Positions 49,263 to 63,384 are shown, counted from the stretch's first letter. The stretch: 64,000 nucleotides of DNA from Phalacrocorax aristotelis (GCF_949628215.1 NC_134280.1:4292001-4356000); one strand, 5' to 3'. The notes: generated by a model from the letters alone, not told the origin. Numbers and translations are program-made.

Positions 49263-52200
49263 TCTATTTTCCTTGCAGCAGAGGAAGCAGGGAGATGCAG
49301 GCCTGTTTCCCAGAGTCCCAGTAGCTGCCAGCCTACCTTCCTTGTCTCTTCTTGCTCTTTGGTACTAACATAAGTAAAAAGCAATAAAAATTTCTTTTAA
49401 TTACTGAATTCATAGGTGTGTTACTAGCTCATTAAGGAGATGAGATGCTTACTAAGAAGGTGTTTTTTACACGTAGACTGCAAGGAATCACACTGCACTG
49501 CTGCCATAGCTTGAGCTGCTATATTCTCCGTCTATCACCGAGAAGAGCAACGTCAAAACACAGGGGTTGTGCAAGTCTTTGCTCCAGAACATCTTCACAT
49601 CTTCAGCTGCCTTGTTACAGAGATGTCCCACGTGTGTTTCCTACAACTGAGACATTCCAGCAGCCAAGCACACCCTTCGGCAAGCCTGAGTACAAAGGTG
49701 CGCCATGCCAGTGCCCTACCATGCTGACCTTCCCTTTGGTTTAGAAAGCTACCTCATCTAATCCTGCTCTCAGTAGATCTTGGAGAACATGATGAGAGTC
49801 TCAGTCATCAGGTTGTCCTCTTCCTCTCGCAACGTGGCAGCAGAGGCGATGCAGGATGGGGCATCTGACGGCAGGAGCAATCACTTGCCTTCAAGCTGCA
49901 CGGCGGCCTTCCAGTTTCCCAACGGGTTAGCAACAGCGCTAGGTTCTCTTGGGCTTTTGCTTCAGGAACTGCTCTAGCCCCTGCGCCAAGGGGCTGTTGA
50001 TGCAGGGAATTCTCCTCCAGCAGCAGGGACCGAAGCAGCTGCAAGAGCTGCAGATGTAGACTCTAAATCATTGTGTCTTTTCCTCTTTCAGGACAAGCTC
50101 TTGGGAGAATTTGGTTTACCACACATCTGACGTGTATTTATGTGTTGCAGAATAGGAGTAAAGTAGCGATTCTCTGGGTATAACTGTATTTCTAAAAAAT
50201 GTCAGAGGAGTATTCACGTCCCCCGTCACTGCCTTCCCCCTCGAGGGAGCCTTCACGGAAGCATCACCTTTTGGGCTGCTGCTGTTTCAAACGAGAATAG
50301 ATTATAGGAATCTACAGGTAGCTACAGAAAATGGATTTCACCTGTGGCTGCACCTCATACTTATCTCAAGGGCTTTTCCAGCCAAATCCTGGTAAACAGG
50401 GTGGTAAATACTCTCTGAAAGTCAGCGTCTGACTGTGTAATATCCACGCTTTGAAATAAGTATGCAGGGAGGTCAGGCCAGATTTCCATGATGACCAGGG
50501 GAGGTACACAATTATAGATAAATACGAGGAAAAAAGAAAGGCTTCCCATCTCAAATTCAGTTTGCCTGAAATAGCTTCAGCCAAGGTAATAGAGCAGCAC
50601 TAGTGTCAGTGACAGGGAGGTAAAGCCTGTGTAATGTTTTTTACACCGTGTGAATACATTAGCAAGGGCCTTCCTGCCAAACAAACAAACAAGAAAAAGA
50701 AAATCAAGAAATAACTTCTTCTGCCGATATCAGTAGTAAATATGTCTTTTTCTTAAGCATTATTTTTACTGAAGGCTTTATTGCGCAAAGAATCCAGGGG
50801 GAACAAAAAAATCGTATAATTGTGCAGATTGGGGAATTCTCTAAAAATACGTAACCATGGCACCCTTGTCATTACCAATCAAGTAATCTTGATAAAAAGT
50901 AAAGTAATTAGCCTTTAAGAAGAGCATAAAGCTAATTAAAAATGACAACTTAGTCATCTCAACAAACAGCAGCACAAAACCAGTCAGTAGTTTTAACTAT
51001 AGCACAATGCGATAGCCTGACCTGCCAAGACGGTTTGCCTTCAAGCCCGTTAAAAGAAACTACAGTTCGTGAGAGTGAAACTCTGATAACCTTTTCCTTT
51101 TTTTTTTTTTTTTTAAATTTAGATTTGCTTCATCTACCATCCAATATTTCTGTTTGCTCTCCGAGTTTTATCATCTTTCAGTAAGACCTTGCCCATCTAT
51201 CGGAAATTTTTATAAATGAAATGATGGAAACCACTGTAGTCTCCCAAAAGGAGACTATAAAATGCAAAGTATGAACTCAGGCATTGCTGAAAAGATTTAC
51301 AAGTTGCAAATAATAAGTTTATTCTCATAACAAAGTTGCTTGTTCAGAATTTATAAATAATAACCAGAAATAAAAAGAAACCACTGGTCTCTCATTTATA
51401 TAGCAATTTGGGGTTCTGTCCTCCCATAGATGTTAATGGCAGGGTTTTAATTAATTTTTATGGGAACGAGAGTGAATATTCTTCTTTTCTTGCCATCAAA
51501 AAGTCCTTGAAGGGGACACATTTTCAGAAAACCACAACAATTACCAACACTCTTCTTAGCAGATACATTTACTCAGGTCGCAGGTCCTGAAGGAAGCAAA
51601 TTACTGTATTTTCGAATCACAAGATTCTACTAAATATTTCCTAACATAAATATACATATGTTTTATATATATAGTTAGCTATATTAGTTACGGCCAGTAG
51701 TCCATTGTACTATAGTCCTTAAAGCTGAGAGCTCATTTGCTCTAAAAATTAAAGTGCCCTAATCGCAGGTGTGTGCACACAACTTAGTCTCTGTGAAGCT
51801 TTGGAACGGCTCCTGAGCCCATACTTACCGGCTTAGATTTAAAAAGGATGAAGCAGTACTGTCATGGGCCAAGCCCAAACGTCCGTATCTTCAACAGATC
51901 CAGCTGAATGACGCTGACACTCAATCGTGCTAATATACCTTCTTCAAACACACAGAGAAAATAGAGGCTTGATCTGCAGAACAGGGATTGACTGGAATAA
52001 GAAAAGAGGAAGAAGAGATTATGATTAGGTTTCGCCTAGCCCATGCTAATCTTTGACTATAGATTTGGTTCCTTCTTGCGAGGAAAGAACAGAATAATGA
52101 TTTAGAGAAGCCCTTAGGCTGCTGAAACACAATGCATAGGAAACAACCTGCAAAAGAGAATGACTGCAACTCAGTGCAAGAAGTGATAATTTAAGCTCCT

Positions 52201-55200
52201 TTGACTTACAGTATATATGAATACATGAGTTGGTAAAATAGTTACAGATGTGTATCTAGACCAAATAAAAAGACCTTGTAGGCATGCAGAAAATATGTAT
52301 CTGCTTGTGCTGCGCTACTTCCACTCTTAGGAAAGCTTGAAGCAGAAGTAAAAATGTTTGCTTATGTTTTTGAACAAATGTTGGATGAAAGAAAAATCTG
52401 AGCAACCGTGAACTAGATAAAGACCTTGATCCTGCTCTGTAATGCATGGTAAGACACAGTTCACGAAGGCCAGCTCTGGCTTAGGAAAGCAAGTCTCCCT
52501 AAGCTTTCTCTGCAGTCGGTGGAGAGAGGGATCATCCATCCCCAGCTATTGTAAATATGCGTTGTTCCTTTCGACTCCATGGAAGCAGACCAACATATAC
52601 AGGCTGAATACCTTCGGCTGTGATCCCAAATCTACAGATCTGCACCTCTTAATAATTCTTCATGTGCCAAATGTAATGACATTGGACAACTTTTCTGAGC
52701 TTTGATTTACAAGCTTTTCATTGAAAACGTTTTCCATGTCAAATAGTCCTCCAGCTGAATTCCCTATCACAGACTTGGTGCAATTTTGGGTGATTCCAGG
52801 GTGGTTTTTTTACATTTCTTTAAAGTGTTTGCTCAAATCTATTTGTAAAGTCTTGGTTTTGTTTTAAAAGAAGCTTTCTTTAAAAAAGTTTTTAAAGGTC
52901 GTCAAGGAAACAGTCTCTTTTCATAAGCCTACTGGAGAAGCAGGTGGCTTGGTCTCAAGCTCTTACTCTTTGGTGTTATAGGACATCGGGGAAGGTAAGA
53001 GAAGTGTTGCTTTTCTCTTCCTTTTTTGCTTTCCCCAAGCAAAAATTAATTTTTTACAGGGATGAGGTAGTAATCTACAACACCTGCAAAGAGAAAGCAT
53101 CCACTTGATCTTTTGACATGCCATTTCCTTATGTAGGGAAAGCAGAGATGAAAATGAGATACTTGCCTAGTAAGGAAAGAAGAGTAAAATCTCCACTTGA
53201 TCTTGTACCTCTCATCAGACCTACAGGCTCTTAAACTTAATTCCAAGTTTAACCTGGACAAAGACATGGAAAAAGTACACTGTAGGGAACAAGACTGCGT
53301 TGGCAATGAAGCGGATTCAATGACCTAATAGTTCTTTTTCCATCTCTGATTTCTTTGATACTATTTATAAAAAGGAAACAAAAATGATGGGCCACTCCAA
53401 ACAAATTGTTACCATAAACCAATAGCAAACGTCGAAATTGGCAAATGCTCCTTTAAGGCTTGCGTGGCTCGTGGAGCCAGGGAGAAGACTAATAACGTAC
53501 CTCTCTGAAGGTCCTGGGCTATGTTTATTTCCCATATTTATTTAAAAGAAAATCAAAATACTTTTAAGCAAGTCAGCTGGTTCCAAATTTAGGAACAATT
53601 GAACAAAGAGGAATCTGCTAATTCCAGATGGAGTGCATATAGTCCCTTGGCACTTATTACTTACCAAATGTTTCGGAAAGCAAACACATGACCTAAAAGA
53701 TTTTGTGAGTGTGGGGTCTTCAAAAAGCTCTTAACAAGTCATGTATTTCTAACCGTATTTACTTTACCCACACACAAAACCCACTTCGTTTTCTTTTCTT
53801 TTTTTTTTTTTTTTCCTTCTTAAGCAGACAATGCTCCCTTTAAAGACTATTTATGTACGACTCAGTTATCCCATAGGGTTGGGGGCTTTAAAGGTGTCTC
53901 CTTTGAAAGGCTTCAGCTGTGGAGCATCTGCTCCCCGTGCGAGGGCCACCTTCCCCAGCACCGTGGCTGGAGCAAGCGTTTTGCTAACATGGGGTCCTCC
54001 AGTCCAGCGGTGCAGAAAATGGGCACCCACAGATGGTTTTTCATCTCAAAGATGCAACATAGGGGGTTTTGTGGCTTTTTGGTTTTGTTTTCTTTTGTTT
54101 TTGTTGTTTTTTAATCTGGTCCTTTGCACATACCCAAACTGCCTACCAAGATCCTACACACGGGTGCCAAGCCACCCTCAAAACGCACCTCTAGGCGAAT
54201 TAATATAGCATTTCTTGTATGCATTTTGTATTCGTTACTGAAATGTTTTATATTAATTTCACAGGAAAATGAGTCTGATGAACACAACTAGGAATTTCTT
54301 AGTGAGTATTATATTCCATTATTATAATTGTTTCCTTCTCAAATTAAATACTTTGGGGGAAGAGTAAAGTAGAAAAACCTTAATTTTGAGGCGGTTTGGT
54401 CAAAGTCAGTCAGTTTTCAGTAGCTCTCCAACGCCAAGAGCACAGCACCTTACAGAAGTGGCAGCGGTGTCAGCCCCTGTGCCCCTCCAAGCTGCCGTGG
54501 CTGGTGCACAGCAGCGCGGGCAGGTCCATGCAGGCAGCGAGCCTGACCTGTACGGGAGTGAGCGCTGCTCTGGGAGGTCTTCTCTGAACCCCTTCAATCT
54601 GAGAAGGTGGAAAGGTTTCACTTCTATTCCACCGCAAACAGAAATAGCTCAGTGACAATTTTCATAACACAGGCTACAAAGACTTGAATATTTCTTCTGC
54701 TGTTTGTCTTCTGCTTGGTGGGACAAGCCCAGTCCTGCCAAAGGGGCAGAATCAAAGAGAGCAGGCTAAGGAAAAATGTTTGATGAACACCAGGCTTAAT
54801 TATTTATTGGTATTTTTTTCTGTTATTACTTTCAACATCCTAATAACATGTCTTTTCTCAAAAAGCAACCCCCTGCCACTGTTCTCAAAGGAAAAAACCG
54901 AATAAACAAACAAAAAAAAAAAGCTGAAGACAGTGAGTTATGACTAAAAGAGACCTAAAAGGAGAAGAACTTTTCCTGATAGTATAAACAGGTAAGTATA
55001 ATTTAGTCTTGAGTTTTACATGAGCGATATCCCTGTCCTGCAAGCTTTTAATCTTTTTTTTCCCCTCTAATTCCATCCCTTATTTTAAAAAACCTCACCG
55101 TCAGTTGTGCTGTAATCCTTTCACCTGGCCTTGAGTAGATGTCTTTTTTTTCATAGCCACAGACTCAGACCAGAAAGAAACTGGGGGCAAACGTTCTTAT

Positions 55201-55379
55201 TTCAATTCAAGTATCTACAAAGGGAAATTTATCTGCCGACAAAGGCGTACACCCACTCTCCTTGTTCAGTAACTCTTCTCTAACTGTGTGCAGCGTGATA
55301 GTCCCTGAAGTTTTACCACTGCCGGCATCTCTCTGCAAATCCTTAAGCTGCACCAGCTAACTCAACAGAACATGTTATT
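49263..55379. other. Non-coding DNA, nothing recognised
   Basis: Mostly AT-rich single-copy DNA. GC-richer patches lie at 49,840-50,050, with a 7-bp-stem hairpin (AGCCCCT-GCGCCA-AGGGGCT, 49,976-49,995), and at 54,420-54,590. T-runs are near 51,100-51,114 and in a pyrimidine tract at 53,789-53,821. The frame at 53,831-54,208 (125 codons, ATG) has a run of hydrophobic residues encoded by a T-rich stretch and matches no known protein. Confidence 0.55.
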
Positions 55380-55520
55380 TTACATTTTTAACTGAAATGC
55401 TTTTTGTTTTTATTTTAATGAATCCCCTAACTCCAAGTTTAATTAAACTCATGTTTTTTAATTAATTACCAACAAATGCAAATAAGGCAAAATACACAAA
55501 TGTGTATTCACCCTTCACTG
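55380..55520. promoter_or_regulatory. Homeodomain palindrome plus POU octamer
   Basis: A perfect 12-bp palindrome GTTTAATTAAAC lies at 55,437-55,448. TTAATTAATTA follows near 55,459-55,469 and an exact octamer ATGCAAAT at 55,476-55,483. Paired TAAT cores of this type bind homeodomain dimers. Three such sites in 50 bases is suggestive, though the DNA is AT-rich. Confidence 0.25.
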
Positions 55521-56950
55521 AGATACGTGGGGTTTTTTTTTTTAATCCTGAAGTGTCAGGATTTTAAAATCTGAAAGTCTTGAGGGTTACAACCCAAAAA
55601 TTATTTTCACTTGGGGCTTTATGAGGATATCTTACTAGTGTATGACAGGGAGCTCAATTGCTTAAAGGAACAGAAAGCAAACTGCAGGTTCTTTAGCTTT
55701 ACCCAAATTATTCTAGCTAAACAACAGTCAAACTTAGCAGAATTCAGGCTTTGCACACATTATTACAAGAGAAAAACAGAATACAAGAATTTCTCCAATC
55801 GCATTGATGTTTTACTGGCCTGAATACTGACAAATACAGGTATGAACTCATTAAGTGCTCTCTCTGGTTATTTAAGTTTGGCTATGATAGAAATCCTAAA
55901 AGGAAGAAATAGGAGTTCAAGCAACAACACCCAAAGCTCTGAAACCCAGGAAACACAGATTTAAGATGTGTGATACACTCACGCTTAACACTGAGAAACT
56001 GTCTCCTGGTACTTGCAAGTAGTGACCGTTGCAGCCCGTGAGGACAGTGCACAGCTGAGTTACCTTCTTTACTGTGTAAGTGCTACTCTTTTTCAGGAGA
56101 AAATATTTCAAAATCTCATGAAATACTTTTCTGAAGAGTTGCTCAGAAATGTCTTAGCTTCTCTGATGACTTTTTCAACTTAAAGCACTGTAAAAGCAGC
56201 CTGTCCTGTTTCCAGAGCTAATAAGTGGGATTAGTTAAACCGTTAAAGCAAGAAGCCAGGAGTATGTGTTTCTGTTCCCTTCCTAGGGCTGACATGGATG
56301 AATTTGGCTCTGTCCACATGTCTAATTCAGCTCACTCTCACAGTCTCAGAATTATGTGAATCCACACATAGAGGTCTCGAGCTTGCTTAAAGCCTAAGCC
56401 CGGTGCTTGAGCTCTGGCCCTCCTGGATCACTGCCCGGAGCTCAGCCCAGCGTCCTGGCCCTCTGCTCCATGGACATGAAGTAAAGCCAGCGCCGGAGTG
56501 CTCAGCGAGGCAGTCCCCTGGACGCTGCATTTTCCCCTCAAGTCAGCAGGTAAGAGCTGTTTTTCCTACATGGCAAAAGAATTTCTTACATGCAGCTGAA
56601 CTACACACCTATGGAAAACATACTCTGCAAGTGTCGCAAGCCTTCATGTTTCCACTTCTTTTTACAGTTATTTAAAAAATTATGTTTGGGGCTATACATA
56701 TTTATATATACCTCTCTGTACATATGTATATCACCTCTTCTGCTTCTCCCTCTCCCAAAATACCAGGCAGATTTCTCCACCATTTACCATGGGCTGGAAA
56801 AAGCAGGTCAAATGGTTGGCATTAAATTCTCTTTTCCTCCATGATGAGGTTTATTGCCCCATAAGATGCAAGAGGTGAATGCACAATTTTGTGGTGCTTA
56901 TTTCCCTACCAAGAGGGGAAACAAATAATTTAGAGGGGAAATTAATAGCT
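55521..56950. other. Non-coding DNA, nothing recognised
   Basis: AT-rich DNA with a T-run near 55,533-55,542 and a modest GC rise at 56,400-56,530. No exon, repeat or promoter is recognised. Confidence 0.55.
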
Positions 56951-57045
56951 TAGCCTATGTAGATAGCTTTTGGGCTAGTGGGAGTTTTTCCAGCTCTCTG
57001 TCCCTCCGTTTTCCCAGATGAAAAATGAGAATAAGTCACCCTTAA
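56951..57045 (+). repeat. MIR-type CORE-SINE fragment, plus strand
   Basis: TAGCCTATGTAGATAGCTTT and GGGCTAGTGGGAG are followed by CAGCTCTCTGTCCCTCCGTT (56,991-57,010), then TTCCCAGATGAAAAATGAGA and ATAAGTCACC. This follows the MIR core in sense: tagctgtgtgacc, gggcaagtca, cctctctgtgcctcagtttcc, catctgtaaaatgggga, taataa. It is the only clear plus-strand MIR in the window. Confidence 0.65.
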
Positions 57046-57580
57046 TGATCTTATGCAAAAATTTAATTATGTTTAGCTTATCTAATTGATGTCTTTTGAG
57101 GAGACTGGCTAAAAGATGTCATATGTGCAAAGTTATTTGTTGTGTTTTAAGATATTTGTTCTCCCATCCTTGGGAAAATTCTTCACGTTCCCTGTCCTGC
57201 TGCACTTAGAAATGATCCTATCTTGATTGCGTTCCAGCTACCCCCATGTCAAAAATAATCAGGAATAGGAAAGATAAAGTGCAAGAGTGTTCTGTGGAAG
57301 GCTGCAATTCCAGCAACTCCTCCTTCCCCTACTTGTCCAGCCTAAACATGTGCAATCCTTTGGGGGAAAACAAACAAACAAACAAAAAACAGTAGAGCAG
57401 TGTCCACCCGTCTCCTGAGCAGTTCCTGCAGCACGATAGTCTGTAGGCAGCCGTGTAAGATTTATAATCAGAATTTCATATCTTGAGAAAGTCCTTAAAA
57501 TATCCCACGTCCCCCAGCCAATTCTTCAAAAAACAAGGAAACAAAGTTATTCCCTCTTTTGCTTTTTCACAGTTTCCTTT
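57046..57580. other. Non-coding AT-rich DNA with (AAAC)n
   Basis: AT-rich sequence with an (AAAC)n simple repeat at 57,367-57,386. Nothing else is recognised. Confidence 0.6.
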
Positions 57581-57720
57581 CAGCCCGCGCGTCGGCGAGA
57601 GGCGCCGAGGATGCCCGCACGCCGCGCTCCTTTGCGCGGGTCGCCTGGAGGTGCGCGGGAACCCCGGCTCCCACCTAGCCGGCCCGCGTCAAAACGAGCT
57701 TCAGCGAGAAGGGGTTTTCC
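57581..57720. promoter_or_regulatory. Second CpG-dense islet
   Basis: I count 22 CpG dinucleotides between 57,586 and 57,715, in an otherwise AT-rich, CpG-poor neighbourhood. The islet begins immediately after a splice-acceptor-like TTTCCTTTCAG (57,573-57,583). A donor-like GAGGTGCG sits inside at 57,648-57,655. An ATG at 57,611 opens 66 codons with 14 arginines, a composition explained by CpG-rich codons. It could be a minor promoter, a first or internal exon of an unannotated transcript, or a GC-biased conversion peak. No protein family is recognised. Confidence 0.45.
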
Positions 57721-60700
57721 TTCCTTAAGAAATATTGCAAACAGAAGATTCCCATGTTTGAAAGGTCAGAGGAAAAAATATAATGCACTCATGAAGAGAC
57801 AACCTCATTAATCCTGTTGTTCTTGGCCCAGTCAATAGAAGAAACATAAACGCTGTCAACACTGCTCTGCTAGATAAAGGATAAAAAGTGGGAATGAAAT
57901 GTTTTACTGCAAGGACTGTTCTTATGGTTTGAGAACATTTCTGGAAATAACCTGAGCTGAGAAAATGTTCCCTAGGAGGAATACATGCTGTGGGAAACTG
58001 TGTGGAAGATAAAGTTTGGTCAGTGACCTTCTCACTATCCTCTAATCACGCAGCACACACTGCTCTAAAGAGAAAAAAGAAAAAGGGATACTGTGCAGCC
58101 AGAGACACTTTACCTTCCCTACATCACATGAACTGAAGTGGAAAACACAAGAGTATCATAAATCTCTATTTCATGCTTTCGGATACTGTAGCGAAATAAT
58201 AATCTACTGTAACTTGCAGGGGGAAAAATGTGACTTTTGGTTTAGGGCGCTTTAATAGCACAAAATGCAATACACCTTCGGTGAGCGTAAAAACAAATGA
58301 CTGGAAGTTGCTAAAAGGGGAACATGCCTTTTCGTCTGTGCAACATTAGAAACGGAGAAAGATCATCACATTTCTCATCCAAAAGCAGGGACGACAGCGA
58401 GGAGGAAGGCGCAAGGCTACCTCTCCGGTGCAGGCGCTTCCCAGGGATGATACATGGCAGAAAAGCTCAGTTTAAATACTTGCATGTTAATGAATCAGCA
58501 GTGTTCAGATATTGTATCTGTACAGAGTGAGTAAATATTAGCATATGTGGTTACCCCTGGGAAGATTAGGGAGTCATCAAATATGGATGTCTCCAGCACT
58601 CCGCACGCAGTAGGGGTATTGGAAAACTCCCACCTTTAGATATTTGTGAGGGAATATCACTTTTTTTCCTTTTTTTTTTTTTTTTTATTTTTTCCTTTAA
58701 AGATAGAATTACTGTAATTACTGTCTCTAAAAGGTGGTTATTTGAAGATCAGTGTTACACGCACAGAAATGCCAAAGCTTTTTTGGTTTCTGTAGCACAA
58801 ATCCCAGAAACACAGTGTGATCTCCCTGAAGCGGCACTACTGGGGTAATGCCACAGCGCAGAAGTTGGGTAAACATTTCCCTCATACTCATCGATTACTG
58901 GCTGTTGACAAATACACTACCTAGAGCAGCAATGCGGGGTAATGATGTCATTACTGGGGGATAAACAACGCGGCTGCAGTGCATGTCTAGCTCTTGCAAA
59001 ATAGAGGGCTGGGGGTGAATTAGTTTGTGTATCCCATATCTTTCAAATATTTCACTAATCATCATAGGAATAACTGCAAAAGTGACAAAATACAGGCTAA
59101 CCTGCAACGCTCAAATTAGAGAGAACCCCTTCTTTTTTAAGAGTCTTTAGAAATAAAGGGAATGGACTGGACAGCATGAGATTTCTTTCTGTCTTCCTCA
59201 CTTGCTGGTTTCAAATCGGACATGAACCAGAAAGGGTGTAATAAGCTATTCTCATATTTTTCTTCCATCCATCTGGAAACAAGAACTACCAGAAGTCTGA
59301 CAAGAAAGCCTGATCTCCAGCCAGATTTCTAGAAATGTTAATAAGAGTTCCTTATTCAAAAAGCACCTTCAAAACTTCTTAACTATCAGGAAGAGAACCT
59401 CAGATGTCTCATCATCCACCACAATTATGCCTGGAAAAATACCAAGAGGTGCCCTACAGAATTCTCCTGCTACCGTATGTAACGAAACCTACATACATAA
59501 ATATATAGAGATATATCATACATATACATGATAATGCTGGTGACTACAGATGAGATCAGGAATAAAACCTTTTGGAAAAACCTTAAAGAGATGGACAGTG
59601 GGGAACAGCAACACAAGACATTTTCTCTCATGGGTGTTGCTCAGAATAAATCTAGGGGTGGGGAGAGTATTCGCCTTCCTCAGGGGTCAGCTCAGAGCTT
59701 TTCAGGTGCAAAGCAGAAACATCCCAAAGACCCACTGATGATGGGGGAGCATCGCCAGTGTTTCAGCTGGGTACACTTCAGCTGCAAAACGAGCTCAGGA
59801 CCACACAGGTCCTGCAGAGGCTTTGAGAGGTGGCACACTGCAATAGCGGAGAGCCACCAGCAGAATTTCCCTGCTCCATTTTGCGCAGTGCAACTTAATG
59901 GCGTTATCGACATCTCCTGTGATATACATCCTCTGATCAGTGCAATTACTGCATGTCATCACCACTGTAAATTTACCCAGCCTGAAACCATTTTAAACTT
60001 AAACTGCATACTTAAGAACTACTATCCACCTCCTCTTTGTAAATTAGCTATATGATTTATCTGTGGGAACCATTTCAAAAAGTATACATTCAGAAATACA
60101 TATACCACATGATGTCTTTTCCATATGGCATCTCATAATTATTTTGCTGTGTGTGAACATGATGAAAACAGTTTCATAATTCTCTAAGGGTTAGGGTAAA
60201 TTATTTCAATTAGACATATTTCAGAGCAAACATTACCTTAGGGTTTATTAATAATAATACCTGAGAAGGAACAGCTGCCTTTTAAGCAGTGAGAGCTGTC
60301 AGCTTCTCACTGCCCCCCCTGTAGCACCCCTTTTGTGACTCTAAAAAAAATGGCAGATTTTCTCATGCTTTACCTAAACAGAGAACTTGGCAGCAGAGAC
60401 CTGGTTGTAATCCTCAGCAAGGGAGCTGGTGGGTGGATTTTTTCTCTATAAACTCTTGTATAAACCACACCAGTCTCCTGGTATTTATTTTGTGTAATGT
60501 TGGAAATCATACACAGATCCAACAGGCCATGTAAAGGAGTTTTGTAACTTCCTGAAACCCTTTTAGGCAAAATCTTTCCTCCAACAGAGGTCCCAGGTCG
60601 TCAGGATATTATCACCATTTTTTAAGGGCAAAGTTCCTTGACCATTTGTAATAGTATAGCTTTGAAAAGATAAAATGAAAATCTACATTAGATCAGCTAA

Positions 60701-63384
60701 TTATTAGGAATTGCTATCAGAATTATTAAAAAGAAAATTAGCTCCACCGTCAAAGTATACGGCCCGTTTTGTAAGCACAGGGCTTACAAACAGCTTGCCT
60801 TGCAGTTTTATGTGCTGTATTCCTCAGCTAGCTGGTTTTATATATTAATGTTGTCATATGACATGCAGTGATTTTGAACTACCGGTTCTGTGACGATACC
60901 CCTCTGCACAACGCAGCCCATCTGCTTTGATTCACCGCATCACTCTGCAAGTGCATCTCCCTTTCTGCAAGGAATAATCACATTTTTACACACAAATGCC
61001 TAAGAATCACCCAGGTTCATACAAGTACCTAAAATCCTGAAGTGGAAGCGTGCCGAGAGCCAGTCGGTGAACAGGCATGGAAAATCCCTGCCTCTGCTCA
61101 CCCTACACAGCTTGCAGAGAGGCGAGTGAGCTGACCCTGAATACACTGTCACTACAGCTGCGTTGAAAAAATGGACAGAGTTACGTCCGTTGGCTAATAA
61201 ATAATGCAGGTACAACCACAGAGAGGGCTGCTGTGACTGACTACTTGTTACAACCTGTGGGCTGGAAGAAAATTGCTGTGGAGCTGTAGCTCTCTGTCTG
61301 AGAGTGGGAGGTGACGGGCATCAGCCCCCCCATCAATCCTGCTCATGCATGGAGGAGGGCTGAAGGCACCCAGTATGGAAAAAAATGAAAACTTGAACCG
61401 AGATACATCTAATAGTGTCTGTTAAAGAGTTTTTAAATGAGTATGCTGAGAAATCAGCTTTCACCTTGACTGTCGGTCTTTGAATCCACCAACCCCTACG
61501 TGCCTATGAAGAACAGGCTTCTAATTCATGTAGCATATCACTGCCATCATGGATGTATACATACACACACACAAATAGCACAAAAAGAGAGAAAGAGGAT
61601 GTACTTTCACGCATAACTGTAGGTATTTACAGGCACACGTACAAACCCATGCTTGCTTGAAAGCCAATACCAGGATATCTAAAATGCTTAGTTATCACCT
61701 GGCCAAACATGACTGTTCCTCTACATCGTTATCACACTTTAATCTTTTCATTTAAGCTACAAGAGGGGAAAAAAGACATTCCAGAGAGAAAAACTGATTG
61801 GTAAAAGGCATTCAAGCTATAAAATATTTCCTTTTGGTTCAGGTCCTAGTGTTTTTGCCTGGCTCAAGTTCAGGAAGCTCTATAACTTTGCTGAATGATT
61901 TCCAAAGGCCTCTTGCCTGTATCTTTGCGCAAGAACGCTCACATTTAGCCTTGAAATCGCCACTTAAAAGACAAGAGAAACCATTTGTTTCTCGGTCTTC
62001 TACAGCGTAAGGAAGCGTGTGGATTTCTACAGAGCTCTTTGCCTGTGTCTTCTCCGCGAGGAGCCTAGCCTGGTCCCAGCCCCACAGAGACCTTCAGTAC
62101 TGGGTGCCGCAGACCCAAAGGTCCCAGGGCAGACTTTCTCTCCCACTTGCATGTCCTGCTCCAGTGTGCAAAACCCCATAGGAAGTGAATGAATGAGAAC
62201 CCTAAGCCTCAGATCTCTTTAAAAAATTGAATAAACAAGCTTTTGTCTAATGTTTGGACTTTGAAAGTACTAGCTCATTTTGGGAAGGCTATATTCTCAA
62301 TCATGGAAACTTCTAATCTCTTTCTCTGTGTCATCCAAGGAGGGGACTGACCTGTGGCCTTTGCTTTCCTCTCTACTTAATCCCATTATTTATTCTCTTT
62401 CTCTCCATAACCAGACAATCTTTGTTGCACTTCATATGCTTTTATACTTTTCAAAATCCCACACTTTTCTGAGTTTGATTTTTTTGGACAACTCTCCTGA
62501 AGAAATGAAGCTTGTGTGTCGGCCCTGTCTGCCAGACCTTTTATTCCTTAACCATTTGCAAAATCATTGGCTTATTTCAATCCAATTCAAAAGAGAGGTA
62601 GAAGCCCTGAAGATAATTAAATTCCTGTAAGTTCTGCAAACATTGGCAGCTGGAGACAGGTAGGGGATTGAAAGGAGTGCTGCTGCTGCAGGAAAAGCTG
62701 CAGCGTGAGCTCTACAGTACCACTTCTGCTGGCTTGACTTTGGCCAAGAGCCGCATGCGTGAGTCTGCAGAGCCCCCAGTCTCTCGTGCAAGCAGCAACT
62801 CAGGGGAAACTGAGTCATGGTCTTGAAGGGTGTATGGGGGGGTGACTGGTGGCAGTGCAAGAAGGTGAAGACACTAGCACCTGGAGGGGGTAGCAACTAA
62901 GTAAAGGACCCAAATCCATAGGAAACGAAGCGTCAGTAACACCGCATCTCACAGTACAATGTTTATATTTCTGTCCTCATTTCCACAAGCACTGACTCTC
63001 AAATCCTTGTTTCACACAATTTCTACAGAGGAATATAAGAACAAGCAAACTGATGTGGCTGCCTGGTACGCAGAGGGGAGAATTTTGTACCAAATTCTAC
63101 ACCTGTGCATAAAACCTTGTCAAGCACCTGTAGCTTTTTGAACCTGAAAGTTAATAACAGCAATGCAGCTAATGCTTCTATGGGTATTTGTCTTTACAGC
63201 AATTTCTGGCACACTGCAGGGCTCATGCTACTCTCATACCTGTTAACAATAACGTTGCATGAGTGACTTGGGTATATACTTGTGCTGAGCAATTACGCAA
63301 TATCCTATGTTGGCAATGGGACTAGGCTGGGAGTCAGAAGACAGACTTCCATCTGTTAGTAAAAGGTTGTGGGACTGTAGAAAG
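57721..63384. other. Non-coding DNA, nothing recognised
   Basis: Mainly AT-rich single-copy DNA. T-run near 58,669-58,687, TA-rich stretch at 59,489-59,530 and a (CA)n run near 61,561-61,574. The 175-codon ATG frame at 59,528-60,055 is unlike any protein I know. The 116-codon frame at 62,280-62,630 starts at TTG. Confidence 0.55.

Noticed and set aside
59528..60055. 175-codon plus-strand ATG frame as a protein gene
   Set aside because: The peptide resembles no family I know and has no clear domain, and no promoter or splice context is visible. A chance frame is the simplest reading.
62280..62630. Possible olfactory-receptor remnant (LNPIIYSL in the translation)
   Set aside because: The phrase recalls the receptor's seventh membrane segment, but no other receptor motif is present and the frame starts at TTG. 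It is coincidence.
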